A stretch of 64,000 nucleotides of DNA from Ulva prolifera (lineage: Eukaryota; Chlorophyta; Ulvophyceae; Ulvales; Ulvaceae). Where the stretch lies: NCBI GenBank assembly GCA_023078555.1, contig CM041196.1, forward strand, positions 5,715,658 through 5,779,657, written 5' to 3'. The notes beneath the pieces are model-generated. The model had not been told where the DNA came from. It ran no database searches and saw only the letters and a list, made by a program, of their open reading frames with translations. Shown one piece after another: positions 35,130 to 47,900 of the stretch. The first letter of the stretch is position 1; every line of letters starts with the position of its first letter. The position numbers and the translations under genes are program-made.

Positions 35130-37901
35130 TTATCGGGAAACCTGCGCATTGCCAGGCAGACAGTCGCATACCTGGCGCCTCCGGCGAGCCTTGTGCCGCG
35201 AAACAAACAACAGAAGGGCGACTAGGAAGACGGCGAGCACCGCAGCCGCAGCGAGCGTTGCCATGAGGGTGCTCTCCGGCAGATTATTGTTGCCTCCTGG
35301 CGCCGCGCTGTCAGCGAGCTCCTGCCCCGGCGCCTGCCGCAACAAGCCAGAGGTGCTGCTTCCCTCCCCCGCGGCCTCCGCAGGAGAGATCACCGCAGTA
35401 TCTGCCGGCTGCATCGCCTGAGTGGGGCTGCTCGCAGCACCAGGGGCCGGCGGCGTTGCCGCCACAGGGGGCCCCGCGGCAGCCGTTTGGCCCCGTGGGG
35501 CTGCAGGGTCTGGCTGCGCCGGCGGCGCGGCGGCCTCTGCCGGCGTCGGCGGGCGTCCCGCAGGTGCTTGCGCGGCTTCTATGGGGGCGGCAGCTAGAGG
35601 GGCTGGCGTGGGAAGTGGCTGCTGCTGGTACAGCTCCGCAAACTCCTGCACCCATGCTGCTGGTCACTGCAGCGTGCGTGGGCCATGCCAAGAGTAGATC
35701 TGGAGCATGCATTATTGTCTGCTAATAAGGCACAACGGAAAGGTGCAGCGAGCAGGAGAACGCAGTCTTCACTGTCAGCACACCAACACCGGTGCTGTGA
35801 CACATTGCAAGCGCATGCACGAGAGAAAGCCCACTCGCGGGGCACCGCTGTGGCTCGCCGCTGCCGCAGCGGCACAGGCTTGTGCCGGTTGCTGTTGGGC
35901 TGGGCGGAGTTTCGTACCGCCGCGATGTCCGCATCAAACTCATCGTCCTTCTGCGGAAAGTCGAGGTCCTCGGCAGCGGCAATCGACCGGGACGGCACAT
36001 CGATGCCGTCTGAGGGCCGGGCGGCGACACTGGCGTGCACGGTGATGGGGGGCTGCGAGAAGACGTCCGGCGCGGCGTCCTCTGCGGCGACGTCGTCGCC
36101 GTACGGCGCGGTGTTGCCGCGGAACGTGCAGTTCTCGAGGCGCAGCGCCCCAGCGCGCTCGACGAAGATGGCGCCGCCCGAGCTCAGCCCCGTGTTGTCT
36201 ATGAATGAGCAGTTGTTGAAGGCCGCGGCGGTGGGCAGGTCGTCGCTGCGGGCGCGGCTGGCATGGATCGACCACGCAGCGCCGGTCGCGGAGCGGAACC
36301 CTGTGAAGAGGCAGCCTGCATGCTGCGCGGCGGTGTGACTGCTGGGCTGCCACTGGCGGAGGCGGGCATGGGTTGGGGGGGCTGCAGATGGCGGACACGT
36401 GAAAACAAGCAAACACGTGATAACAAGCGACCATGTAGATTCCACTGCATGCGGGCGCTGACGGCACACGCTCGACTGGTGCGGATTGCCGTGCTGCGCA
36501 TGCATGGTGTTGTGGCAATAGCTGCAGCAGGACATGCTGTTCCTCTGAAAGGCAAGGGCTGGATGCTTGGCTGAGCGGCGGCCGCTACCGCAAGAGGTAA
36601 AGAGAATCTGGCCTGACAAGTATTGGCGTCAGCCACGCACCTGCAGGCGGACTGTTGTGTGCAGGGGGATACACGGAATGTGTTTGAGGGGGTGATTCAA
36701 CCGGACGCCCGTATTGCGAGTGATCCATGGAGGCACATTCCAGTGCTTCACGGCGGGCAAGTCATAGCGAACGGGATGTTTATGGAACGCCCGCACGAGT
36801 AATCCTCGCACTTAGGCTCGCCCCTTTGAAGAGTAGTCGTCTAGTGATAGTTGCCCAGTGCTGCCTTTGATTGCTTTCCAGAAGATTGACACAGCAAGCG
36901 TGCGGTATTATCATGCTAGAAGGTGCAGGACACCTAGCCTAGATTACAGGGCATGAAGCCATGCGCACCTTCTGAATATGCACGGCCTGTTGTCGATGAA
37001 GCACCCAGTACATTCACCCCTTCAATTGCTCCCTCACTGGCGCCCTCTAGCGTCACATTATACATCCACAAATCGGCCTTGTAAATTTCGAGATAGCTGA
37101 TATACCGAGCCTCGTCCATTTCAGATGTAGGCTTTTGCACTTCGATGCTGAATTCCTCTGGGGAAGGACCATCCGCATTGGCCGAGGCAGGCGTTGGAGG
37201 CGCAAATGGCGGGCTTGAAGTGATGTACAGGTTTGCCAGGCGGACTGCCGACTCTTGTGACGCTTGCAGGAAGCTTTGACGAACGTTCAAGACGCATTGA
37301 CGGGGTAGCCTGGGCTGTGAGGTCGGGTGGTCTCCGATGCAGTCACCCTGTATCTCGGAGATGGGAGTCACCAACGCTGGCAAGTGTGAACACCGACGTG
37401 ACAGAAGCGAGGTGGACACAGCTGTTGGCGAGCACTCTGACGAATGCGGGGCCCAATGCAAAGGCAAAGTACCTGAATGTGCTTCGTCGAAAGTGGCAAG
37501 CGGAGCAGTGCTGCTCTCAGGTGGGCGGACGAAGACGAGTTCGGACTCGTAATGTTCATATGAGACCGAATGACGACATGGCGAATGCCGTCATCGTTAA
37601 CAGCTTCAAGGAGCTCATCAGCTGTGTTGACAATAGCCAGGTCATCCTGAGATGTGGACGGGCTCGGCGAATCAGCTGCGATGGTGTCAGCGCAGACGAG
37701 GAGTGGAACCACCTCGGCCAACACAGCCAGCGCAGGGCCAAGAGTGCGGATGGCAGCAGCCCTCTCCTGTAGCAGACAAAAATTTCTGTCCATATAGTTT
37801 ATTGAGTTATATTGTACTTCAGGCGACGGCATCTTGCTACGCAGGACGTAGAACTGCCAACTGCAAAGCTTTAAGAAGCGCATCAAATCGGCCAAGGCCA
37901 T
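35130..37901 (-). CDS. PMP-repeat beta-helix membrane protein
   Basis: Four exons, complement(35130..35645, 35918..36315, 36969..37347, 37473..37901), keep phase and give 573 aa. The ATG is at 37899-37901, but a later Met nearer the hydrophobic stretch (ALAVLAEVVPLLVCA) may be the real start of a signal peptide. The body resembles right-handed beta-helix proteins: DELLEAVNDDGIRHVVIRSH, then CVLNVRQSFLQASQES, VRLANLYITS, and two polymorphic-membrane-protein-like units (FNNCSFIDNTGLSSGGAIF; LRLENCTFRGNTAPYGDDV). The last exon is a Pro/Ala-rich stalk, one membrane helix (LMATLAAAAVLAVFLVALLL) and a short basic cytosolic tail. It is probably a cell-surface protein with the helix outside; ligand and role are unknown. 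Such genes are frequent in trebouxiophyte algae. One donor (36967-36968) is GTGCGC. Confidence 0.78.
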
Positions 37902-40900
37902 GAGTCGAACCGCATGACAGTGACGGAAAAGTACAAGGAATCCCCCACTTGGCTCGACGTGGGTGAGTGCTCACACGCAGTTGAACGCACGACGTGCTGC
38001 TGCGGCCCTCGCTATGGTATGCAACATGTCCAGGACTACGACACGAGCGAGGATGACCCCATCAGCTATCACGATCGCAAACGCACCAAATGTAGTGCTG
38101 CAACAACTGTGCGACACAGCAAAAACGACAGCGCTTATGCCAAACCAAGCGTTGGTTGCACCGACCGATCCGGGGCTGCTTGTATCGATGCACGCACGTT
38201 GCCACGCTTCAAGGACATATGCACCAAATCTGGATTTTGTCAGATGATTGCCACACCATTGCGTGCCCAGGCGTAGAGCCGCAACGAGAGCGGCACAGCA
38301 CTGCTGCAGTGGGCGGGCCTTAGCGCCGGGCAGTGCAAACGTCTGGTGATCGAATTGAGCTCTGAATTGCTCCGAAAAACTGCTAAAGTCCTCGTGGGCT
38401 CAAGATCGACTTTCTATGAAATGGTCGCTGATGATGAGAAAGGAAAAAGCTGTGTAGAGCTTCTCCGCGTCAACACCTTCAGATGATCAATTGATGATGC
38501 CCCTGACCCCTCGGCTGGAGCTTATCCTCCAGTATCGTCTCTCTGCGTTTGAACATCTGGTCTGAGCAACTGCGGAAGCAGACGCGTCATGAACTGGCGG
38601 GGACTGCCAGGAACGCCATCTTACAACTAGATTACCGTCCGCCCACTGTTGCGGCGTATCAGTGTCACTCACGTTGATCTCCACCGAGACTGACATGCGC
38701 TGGCTTTGGCGGAAAATACCTAATTGTCGCTCACGACACCCGACCGTTGAGCGTCCGGACAAGACTCACTGTTCAGCAGGCGTGCGACACATTGCATGTC
38801 TAGAAGTCACCGAACCACCGTCAGGCAAGGATGTGACCATGCTGCGCGCATAGACGGTTCTGACCATATCTGATGATTGCAGACAAATTGCGCTCTTGTC
38901 GCAACAACATGTAATCTCACATCCATGACTGTGTCAGCTTCACTGATTGCGATTGTCACGCTCAACCGAACGGTTCCGAAACATCGACACGGATGGTGCA
39001 GCCTGCACGGCGGGCAGTGCAAACCTGTTGATTTGCCCACTCACACGACGCTGAGATACACCGCTCCTGAGATAGGCGTGCCCCGTTGTCGAACGCCAGC
39101 TTGTGCACAGTCCGCATTGTTGACTGTGTATATACATGTGCGCATGCGGGTGAGCATGGTCACCGCGCGCTGGACTGACGCATCGAGCGCCCGACACGTT
39201 CAGTGCAACATAACAAGGCAGAGACAAATGAATAACAATTCACAGCTCGGGCATCGCGCCCTGCCGACATGGCCATCGGCTTCAGCACTTGTCGGGCTGG
39301 ACAAGTCGAACATGCAACACTGCTGCATGTACCGCCACATTGACTGATCCTGATCATGCACATGAGATTCCGTGTTCATGACGTATCTCGCAGTCGTCCG
39401 CATGAGGTGCCCATGGACTTTTCCTGCCATTGCAACTGCGGAGCGTAAGCAGCCACGTGTGCACTGTTGCAATCCTCAAGCAATTGAGGTGGATGAATGA
39501 GTGTGGCTCGGCATACATGTATGTATACCAGGTCTGCTCAAGGAGGCGGTGGTGCTCTGGTAGTGGTGAATGCATGGCGTGGCTCTCAGGTGGTGCATTT
39601 TCAACCTGCGAAGATCTTCGGGGATGGGTATCCGTTGGGGATCCCCGATCGTGTAGATCCCACACCAGCAGCATCGCTTTCAATCGGTCTACATTCCGGT
39701 GCCGATTGCCATCAGCCGGATCCTCTGATGCCGATTATCGTCGGCACGCTGGGTCGCCGTGCTGAGCAGGGGCCCGGATTCAGGAGGGGCGTGGGGGCTG
39801 TCGGCCCCTTGCAACTGTTGCGCCTGGTAGCAGCTGGGCAGTCTCCACGTTTGCGGCCCGCGCAGCGCCTGTGGTGGGCTTTCTGGGCGTGTGTGGCTGT
39901 GAGGGATCGCAGCATGCATGCATGTGTCTGTGGGAGTGGACGTGTTCATGCAAGCGGGAATGCGTATGCGGAGATGTTGAATGTGCGCGGGCACCGATCA
40001 ATGTGTTGACAGGTTGTTGTGTCTGGGTTCCGCAGTGGCGGCATCATGGGTTTCCCTGTTCGTTGTGTCGTGCGTCCTTCCTGCGCTGCCACCTGCCTGC
40101 CCCAACTTCGTCCTTGTCATACGTATGCATTGAATGAGATGTTCACCCCCAGGCCCCCTTCCCCTGGTACCCACGCCATTGGCCTGGTGGATGTGGTGCG
40201 GGACGGAGTTGCTTTCGGTTTCCCCAATCGAGAGAGCCTGGGCACCTCAGCCGGCAGCTACCGCACAGCGACACCGGCAACTGCACGTCCAGCCAAGCAT
40301 GGGACTCAGCCTATCATGCTGTAGCGGGACCGCTGGAGAGCCTCAAGTGATTGCAGTCGCTGGCGATGCAGATGGTCGTGTGGAAAGCGCTGTGCATCAA
40401 CACATACACACAGCAACGCCTACATGAAACCTATCCAATCAGTCCTCGGCATCACGCCTGATCTAGCAGGGTATAGCAAGGCTTTCATCACCTCGCTGGT
40501 GATGTAGAACAGGGCGTGTAGTGCCGAGAAGCCTTTGCGACACGTTGCACCAACTGAGGAGGCGTCGGTGCAAAAGATTGCACGTACTTTCTCTGCGGGG
40601 CCGCTGGTATGGGCATAGACAATTGACAGAGCGGTGGCATTTTGGCTATCCCGGCGAACTGCCCTTGTGCAGCTGAAAATGTTTTCCTGTCTGTGTCCAA
40701 CTCGGTGCCCACGACCAATATTGAATGACAGTCCTCTGACCGCTGCCTGCTGGCATGCGCTACGTTGCTGTAGACCAGACTTGCACACACAGTCCAACTT
40801 CATGCGGAAGCATTGGTGGAAATTCGGTGCCCGGGACCTGCTTTGTGGTTAGCATGGAGCAGTGGCGGTGCTGCAGTGTTGCTACGTTGGCTTGACCATG

Positions 40901-42054
40901 TGAGCCTCTTGGGAACCATCAGATACACATGCACCCGTCATACTGCTGAAGTTATAATGAAAGTGATGGCTACTGCGAGCTACATCTGGAAAGCGTAAGG
41001 TTTTCGGTGCGATCAGCAATGGCTGGAGCGCATTCGGGCACTGCTTCGAGGTTGCATGAGCTTGGCTACATATGCCTTGCTACATCTTCCGAAGACAAGA
41101 CACTGAAGAATCTCACGCTCTTCTCCAGGCTGGCTCATGACAAACAACTATCGGCAAAGTGTCCGCTGCCAGTCTGGCGTGACTGCGCGACACTGTTGTA
41201 GCTGCTGACATATACATAATCCGGCCTGCTCACATAAGGATCCGCAAGCGATGACGTCTACCTGCGATTTCGATTCCCAACCCACATTCCAACAGGTGGC
41301 ATGCATGCAGTGCTCTAGGGCAGCCATGGCAAGGCCTCACTCGACCAGTGCGGTCCGCTGTGGATCCTCGGGCGTCGCCGCTGCAGGATCATCCGCCTGT
41401 TACATACAAGTGGATGAGGGTTCCGTCTTCGTGCGGTGGTGTTCTGCAACAATGGGTGCGCGTTACTGGTTTATGGTGAAGGGCATCATCCGCGGGACTC
41501 TGGCTCTCTCCCGCTTTCTCTTCCCGTTGCTGAGGCAATCTTTGCGCCCGGTGACAGGCCGATCACTACCTGTTTGCAATTGCCATTCACGTATGATACA
41601 GCGCATTGCAGGCTAATGGCCGCATGCATGTTTCGGTGACTGCGGTGATCGCGTTGCCTTGTTGCCCTGCAGGATGCAGCAATTCAGGCATCCGGCCGGA
41701 TCCACTTCAATATGCCTCAGGCACAGTTGCTGAACAAAACTTTTATATGAATGGTCATTCACAGGCATGTACTTGTCTACTTGTCGTCAGACTCTCTTGA
41801 GTCGTGGTCTGGCTATATGGCACTATCAGCGGCACGCTTGCCCACTGGCAGGCACAGGACATGACAGCTTCCTGATCGGAGCGAGTCCATTTCTATACAG
41901 CCGGCAATTCGTTCCCTCTATCAGCTCAATTCTGCCATTATGGGGAGAATACTTCTTAGACAAACAACTCTCGAAGGTAAAGTCAATACAGGTTTGTGAG
42001 ATCCATCCAGCACACGTCTAAGGATCACTCAGTTCAATTGCAGTACATGTCCTC
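37902..42054. other. Region without a firm gene
   Basis: Forward frames at 39497-40009, 40134-40427, 41007-41201 and 41420-41610 have coding-like composition. One contains LATSSEDKTLK, like a WD40 repeat end, and one reads VVFCNNGCALLVYGEG. I could not join them in phase or name a family. They may be exons of one plus-strand gene upstream of 42055, or a decayed gene. No mobile element or RNA gene was recognised. Confidence 0.35.
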
Positions 42055-43700
42055 ATGATGTCTGTACAGGAATGGAGCAAGGTCGTCGAGCCTAAGCTAG
42101 GTTCTCTGACCGGTACCCAAGCGCTCATGTGCTTCAGCCAGCTTGGTGACCTTGTGCAAGCCGCTGAAAACAATGAAAGCGCAGAAGATGCAGAAGCAGT
42201 CAGGAGCCTTGATGGAACGCTGGAAAGTCTGTTGCTGCAGTTGAAACAGCACACAGGCCCCGCAGCTGCTCGTGGCAATCGTCTGGACTGCACACTCCTG
42301 GGGGCTGGATTGAAGACAGCACGCCAACTGCAATCACCGGTGAAGGACAGATCAGCACAGAAGGTGTTGCACAACCACAGTAAGACCCTGAGGGATATTA
42401 TCCTCGAGGAGGGAAAGTTGACTACACAGGATCTCTTGAGTGGCTACCATCCTGAGCAAGGATGGAAGCAACCCATTCAACAAAAGGCTGTCACGACCTT
42501 TCAGGATTTATGCCAGGTGCCCCTCCTTACGATCATAAACAGACAATGGTCTAACTTGCCATCGACCACAAACTCACCGCCCAGCGATTGAATATCCGAT
42601 TTCACCTCACGTGCCCACTCGGTTGCTCCAGAGCAGAAGTGTACCAGCACGGGGAGTCCAAAGCAGCATGCGGGTGGGCCAGCGCAGTATTGTCAGCGGT
42701 CTGTCAATGAAGGGCGTGACTACTTCAACACTGCACACGATGTCACCCATCCCCATATCGCCGACATGGCACCTGGCGCTGCACAACGCCGACGCACATG
42801 CTTGCGGTAGCATGCTGCCTTCACTCCTTGGCTAGTCCCGGGTGCCGGGGCTGTCGCTTTCCCTGTGCAAAGACCTATATGAGCATGTGTGCACGTGTGC
42901 GTCTCCAACTGCCCACCTGCATGCAGGGCCTGGCGTGTGTGGCAGACCCACAGTGCAGAGTGGAGACCCTCCTGGCGCGAGCAATCAGCGCACACGCCCC
43001 ACACATCCTGGAACCCCTGCCGGGCGATGCGCAGGCGCTAGCGCTGCGCGTCATCCTCGACACTCATGTCATCAAGGGCTGCGTCACGCCGGAGCTGCGG
43101 CATGTGCTCCGCAGCGAGCCGTTCTGGACGGGCGTGACCGCAACGCTCGACGCAGCGGCAACACGCATGAGCCCCGTCATGTTGACCGGCCTCCTCGAGA
43201 CGCTGCTGATCGTGCAGCGGCTGAGCCCGCAGCTGCGGCAGAAGCTGGGGGCGGAGCTGCTGCGGGACGTCGGCGGCGACGCGGGCCGCACGGCCGATGT
43301 CGTGATCCTCATGCATATGCCGGCCGGTAAGGGCGACGCGGAGGCTGCGAGCGCGGCCGGGGCGCAGGCGCTGGCACGTGTGCGGGAGGTTGCGGCGGCG
43401 CGGTGGGGAGGGTCGGAGTTTCGGGCCGCTCTGGAGACCGCGGTACGGCGTGGTGCAGGGTCGAACGTGCCTGTGCGGCAAGGGGTGTGGGCCGTTGCTG
43501 CCATGGTCGACGAGCTCGCGACAGCAAAGGTTGGGCAGCTGAAGGCTGCTCATGCGGCTGGTGAGGTCGCGGCCGCAAAGGCGGTTCAGTTGCAGGCTGC
43601 TGATGTATATGCGATCGATGCGGCGTTTGAGGAGCTCCGGTACAAGAAGAGCAAACTCCTAGAGCAGTATCTTGTTGGAGAGATGACACGAAAGCAATGA
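42055..43700 (+). CDS. Unrecognised helical protein
   Basis: Two exons, 42055..42516 and 42927..43700, join in phase 0 (donor GTGCCC, acceptor ATGCAG) and give 411 aa from ATG 42055. An acceptor-like TACAG at 42065-42069 means more 5' exons are possible. The protein is almost wholly helical and Leu/Ala-rich, in antiparallel-helix style: QALMCFSQLGDLVQAAE, LARAISAHAPHILEPL, LTGLLETLLIVQRLSP, VWAVAAMVDELATAKV. The pattern recalls FASTK-like or octotricopeptide-type organelle RNA factors, but no RAP domain or repeat signature is present, so this is only a hint. It ends EELRYKKSKLLEQYLVGEM and a basic tail. TGTAA at 43876-43880 may be the poly(A) signal. The second exon is clearly coding by composition; the 5' structure is less sure. 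Confidence 0.5.
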
Positions 43701-44670
43701 GGGCGGCGTGTCTGTTTAGATACAGAGGGCCAGGATCGAAGTTTCAGCTTTGTCGTTATCCTGTCTCTGCTTACATGAGGCCATCAAATTGGTTTTTGAT
43801 TGAATCACAATCATGGCGGTGGACCGTACCGTGGCTGTGCGTTGTTTTGAGCTGATCCATGCTGCATTCAAGAATTGTAAAGCTATCTGAGCAACGCCAC
43901 GTAGGCATCACGCGGACCCTCTTAAGGCAAGGTACATTGACCATGGCAATCAGCGTTTCAAATGATCTTTAGATCATCGCGTCATTGCGATACAATATGA
44001 CTGCATCGCAGCTCTGCCACATTTGCAGCCGCGAGGTTGTTTGCATGTTTACCATGCTGCTCTTTTCGGTGCAATGCGTCGCGCTTCTTGTGTGCGGCTC
44101 ACTGGTGAAGTTAAGGCATCATTCTTCAACCAATGCACATGGCTCCAGAGGGATACAGTCCTGGCGTTGCAAGACATGGATCCTTTTCATGCTTCACAAT
44201 CGCTCAAGAAATTTCACTCTCACAGAAACATGATACGTCTAAGTCGGACTGCTGCGCAGAACCCCGTCATCGAACTATTGTCATGGAATAGCATTTACAT
44301 GCCTCACGTGTGGTCTCGCTTCGCGTTCTCGGCCATGCAAGATACAGTGTGATCATGTCCAATAGAGGTTGCAAGATGCAATTGTTTTGAGTAAGCATTG
44401 TCTTCCCGGTAGCGTGGATGTCCGTGGCCCCGAGTTGTCACCTGCATCGGCAGACGCGTGCGACGTGCATGCGTGTCCACTCCTCTGCTCAAGCTGGCAG
44501 CTGACTGCCGCAGTGTGCACTAAAGCGAATCCCACGTTCATGTTAAGGCGTCAATTGTGTTTTCCAAGTAGCACCATCCTTCTGCCTTCAACAGCATCGA
44601 GCTTCGGTCTACAACATCTTGGGTTGATCTCGCGTCTATCAGGGCACCTTCTCCCATCCAGGGGCAGAAG
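43701..44670. other. Spacer between two plus-strand genes
   Basis: No gene recognised. It should hold the 3' end of the helical-protein gene and the promoter of the DUF3119 gene. Confidence 0.4.
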
Positions 44671-45364
44671 ATGATGACAATGAGATGCGCATCTCGTAAT
44701 GCTGGCAAAGCGGCTGGTCAGCGATGCCGAGGTAAGGTTGTGCTTCAACACAGATCTGCTCGATCAGAGACGTCCTTTACAAAGTCAGACCCCCAATCAA
44801 CCCGGCCCAACAGAGGCCATTGTGGACACGTTACATTTGCAACCAAAACCACCGTCATTCCATCTCCGTCCTATGCCATCCCCATTTCACTCGCTGGGAT
44901 AGCCACACTTGCATGGGTAGCTGATGTCAAGGCATTGGCCGGGATTGCTGGAGTCCTCGGAGTATTCTTGGCAATCCAAGCATCTAGAGTGAAGTTTATC
45001 TTTGATGATGAAGCATTGGTGTGATTCTACAGCATGCGTTCTCGTGTAAAAGGGCAGATCGCGGTGTTCTCCACATTCAAAAATTTCTTCAGCAGATTAT
45101 CAACAATTGCAGGAAGTTGTCATCGGTGAGAAGGACGAGAAAACCGAGAATGCCTTCGTTGGAGGCGAGAATAGATGGAAGTATAGCACATTTGTGAACT
45201 GGGAGTACTGGTGGCCAGGGTTCCCTGTTCTGGTGTACTTCAAAGAGACGCAAACCAAGCCCGAAGGCCAAATCCACTTTTTCCCCATTATTTTCAACGG
45301 AACAGAATTGTACGATGTTATGACGGAGAGGTGTGGCGAGACGCAGAACTCTGGACCAAAGTAA
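44671..45364 (+). CDS. DUF3119 family protein, probably plastid
   Basis: Exons 44671..45018 and 45113..45364 join in phase 0 and give 199 aa. The first 55 residues are rich in Arg, Ser and Thr and poor in acid, as in a chloroplast transit peptide; the exact start Met is uncertain. Two membrane helices follow (AIPISLAGIATLAWVA; LAGIAGVLGVFLAIQA). The second exon has the family hallmark WEYWWPGFPVLVYFKE followed by IHFFPIIFN. DUF3119 proteins are conserved in cyanobacteria and plastid-bearing eukaryotes; their function is unknown. The plastid membrane location is inference from the leader and phylogenetic spread. The gene ends 185 bp from the convergent DRC4 gene. TGTAA at 45483-45487 is a likely poly(A) signal. 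Confidence 0.8.
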
Positions 45365-45482
45365 TAGTTATGAGTCGGTTGTCTAATTCGCTGGTCCATG
45401 TCCATGCTCAGTTGATCTGACCACTGGTCCATGTCCTTGCTGAGTCGATTTGACAAACGTGTAGATCCAAGTTGCGTGCAAC

Positions 45483-45487
45483 TGTAA
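45483..45487 (+). terminator. TGTAA poly(A) signal after DUF3119 gene
   Basis: Chlorophyte-type polyadenylation signal 119 bases after the stop, within the short convergent spacer shared with DRC4. Confidence 0.4.
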
Positions 45488-45549
45488 AAATAAAACAGGC
45501 TCTTGTGTTGAGCAATCCATCGATGTACTGTGAGCTGCAGCAGCTCAAC

Positions 45550-47900
45550 CTATGCTCCCACAACCAGTCCAGCAGGGCCAGGAGAGGTATTTGTGACCAA
45601 AGGCCTGAATCCCAATTCCTCTGCTGGAATTCCATATTCTGATAACTTTGCTTCATATACACGTATAAGGTCATTGTGTGCCTTTGACACTTTGGCCACA
45701 TCATACTTCAGTGCCTTGATCACTTGATTCTTGCTCTCGAGGACGTCCTCGAGCTTCTTGGTCACCTGCAGAAGCTGATCTATTTGCACATGGGTACTGA
45801 TGGGCGCACATTGCTGGCCCGCACCCCAATGTACTTTGTTCGATCCAGATTTTTGTTTCTGTCTGCTTGGCCTGACGGACACCAAGGCCAAGCAAACCGT
45901 GGCCATGGTGTGTCTGAAAGTGCATGAACAAGCCTGCTCCAGCGACCAACAGTCTGCATCAAGCACACTGGAAGCAAGTTCCAGAATAGACCGAGCCATA
46001 CGCTTTGAAGAGTCGGGGAATCCAAGTTGGATGCTGCCAAGACTTCTGCTAATTGTGTCTGCTTTTTCTCCAAAGCATCGTTCAGTGCTTCAACCTTCCG
46101 TTCAAGCAACATTCCTTTGAGTCCTGTCTTCTGCTGTACCTCCAAAATCGATGCCTCGAACTTGCTGTACAGGTCAGTCCGCTCAGCCTCCACCTTCGCA
46201 AACCTTTGCGACAGCACCTCCTTCTCCCACTCGATATTTTTGAGCTGCTTGTCTGCGTGAAGCAATCGTTGCTTGGTCAGCTGGAGCGTAACCTTGTCTT
46301 TGTCATAGTTACTTAGCTGCTGGCGCAGGCTCTCCACTTCCTGCACACCCCCGGCTCTGTTATCTCTGTCCACACAAACATACATTTCAACGCTTGAAGC
46401 AGCCACCTGTCAGCCTATGCAGTGTTGCAAGCACACAAAGCGCAGCCGCTTGCATCCTTGTACTGTAACTCAAAAGCAAGCCACATAGTGATACAGGGGC
46501 TGTGCACATTGACTGCCAAGAACATGGCCCTGGGGTGGGCCAGTGATTCGATGGTCACCAAAATTTTGCAGCAATCTGACAACCAAGGTACCTTTAAAGC
46601 ACGATTGAGAGGCTCGGACAAGCGCTTGTTTTCTGTGGAAATCTCATACATCAGCTTCTCATTCAATGCTTCCTTCTTCTTCATCTCCGCGACATCCTCC
46701 TTCAGAGTCTTGATCAGATCCAGGTTATTACTGGTGATGTCGTTGTAGTAGTTTTTAATCTCGTTGAACGCCTACAGATTGGGCACAATCTCGTTGTATG
46801 CCTACAGATTGGGCACACCCACTCAAGAACCGTTTCACCAAGTCCGGTGAATTGCAATCAGTCAGGCTGCATGTGCCTTGTGACTTGACGACTTCGATGC
46901 TGCCGATCCATGGCAGTTCAGGGCATGATCTTGCCTGTGACATTACCTGTCTGTGTTTTCGCATGAGCTCTCTGATGTGAGCATTTTTCCGTTCCTCAGT
47001 CTCATGCAGCTCCTGCTTGCGCCTGAGTTCCAAATCATCCCGCAAGATTTTCATCTGCTTCTCATACTTGCTTTGCAGTTCCCGTGCCTGCACTTCCATG
47101 CAAAGTTGTATGAGGTACGTTTGTCCATGGCTCACCGAGGAGCAATTAAATCAGAATGTAACCTGCAGCTCAAACGCTTGACGGAGCTTTGTGATCTCTT
47201 TGGCATGGTCCCGTTGCATCTCCAGTACATGCTGCTGGTCAGCAAATTCATGCTCTTTGACTTCGTGTTTGAGACGCCGTTTGTCCCTGTCTAGCTCATC
47301 CTCTCGTGACTGAAAGTCTTCTTGCTGTAGTTTCAGCGCATACTCCGTGTCGACCTTTTGCAATGATAACGTGTTCTGGTGCTCATACAGCAGGTGCTTG
47401 ACTTTCTGCTTGTAGACCTTGATCTCGACTTGATGGCGTTCTTCCATCTCCTCCATCTCACGATCTTTGTTCCTAAGCTCTGCTTTTCGGTCATCCAGAT
47501 CTTTCTTTGAGATCTCCCAGAATGCATTGATCTTATCCTGTATTCGTCATTGAGCCTCGTTGGCTGCGCTACATACACACAGAACTGACGAGCCTGTGAT
47601 CAAACATAAAGAAAGGTAGATTGGTAAGGCACCCTTTCAAGCTGCATGTAGTTGCGGTATTCTTCCTCTTTGTTCTTTTCCTTCTCCAGTGTGGTAATCT
47701 TCTGGTGCAACTCTTCCAGGGAGGCAGCCTCGAGATCTGCTGCGGGTGCATCACCACCCTTGGCCTACAAATGCCCGGGCCTTTGCAACGTGTGGACACT
47801 ATTCTGACATTCCTGCCATCGACCTATTCTGTTCTAGTGACGCAAGCTTTTCGGGGACATGTCGCACCCCCTTCTTTGTGGCCTTCTTCTTGGGAGCCAT
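45550..47900 (-). CDS. DRC4: Dynein regulatory complex subunit 4 (GAS8)
   Basis: Seven exons, all phase 0, complement(45550..45765, 46002..46340, 46592..46771, 46947..47087, 47163..47537, 47633..47764, 47868..47900), give 471 aa, close to human GAS8 (478). The start is [11 protein letters not shown]. The rest is coiled coil with the family landmarks in order: [132 protein letters not shown], and the terminal PGPAGLV. DRC4 (PF2 in Chlamydomonas) is a scaffold of the nexin link in motile axonemes, so the alga or its zoospores should build motile flagella. Exon 5's acceptor lies in a 30-bp tandem duplication. It is divergent from MCM4 across 589 bp. Confidence 0.96.
46757..46816 (-). repeat. 30-bp tandem duplication of a splice acceptor
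   Basis: Units 46757-46786 and 46787-46816 differ at two bases. Each contains an AATCTGTAG acceptor on the minus strand. The inner one starts DRC4 exon 5; use of the outer one would add 30 nt ending in an in-frame TAG. Confidence 0.9.

Noticed and set aside
36629-36811. Possible extra exon in the PMP-repeat gene
   Set aside because: Skipping it joins 36969 to 36315 in perfect phase and restores a PMP-like Cys unit; the extra peptide is unlike beta-helix sequence.
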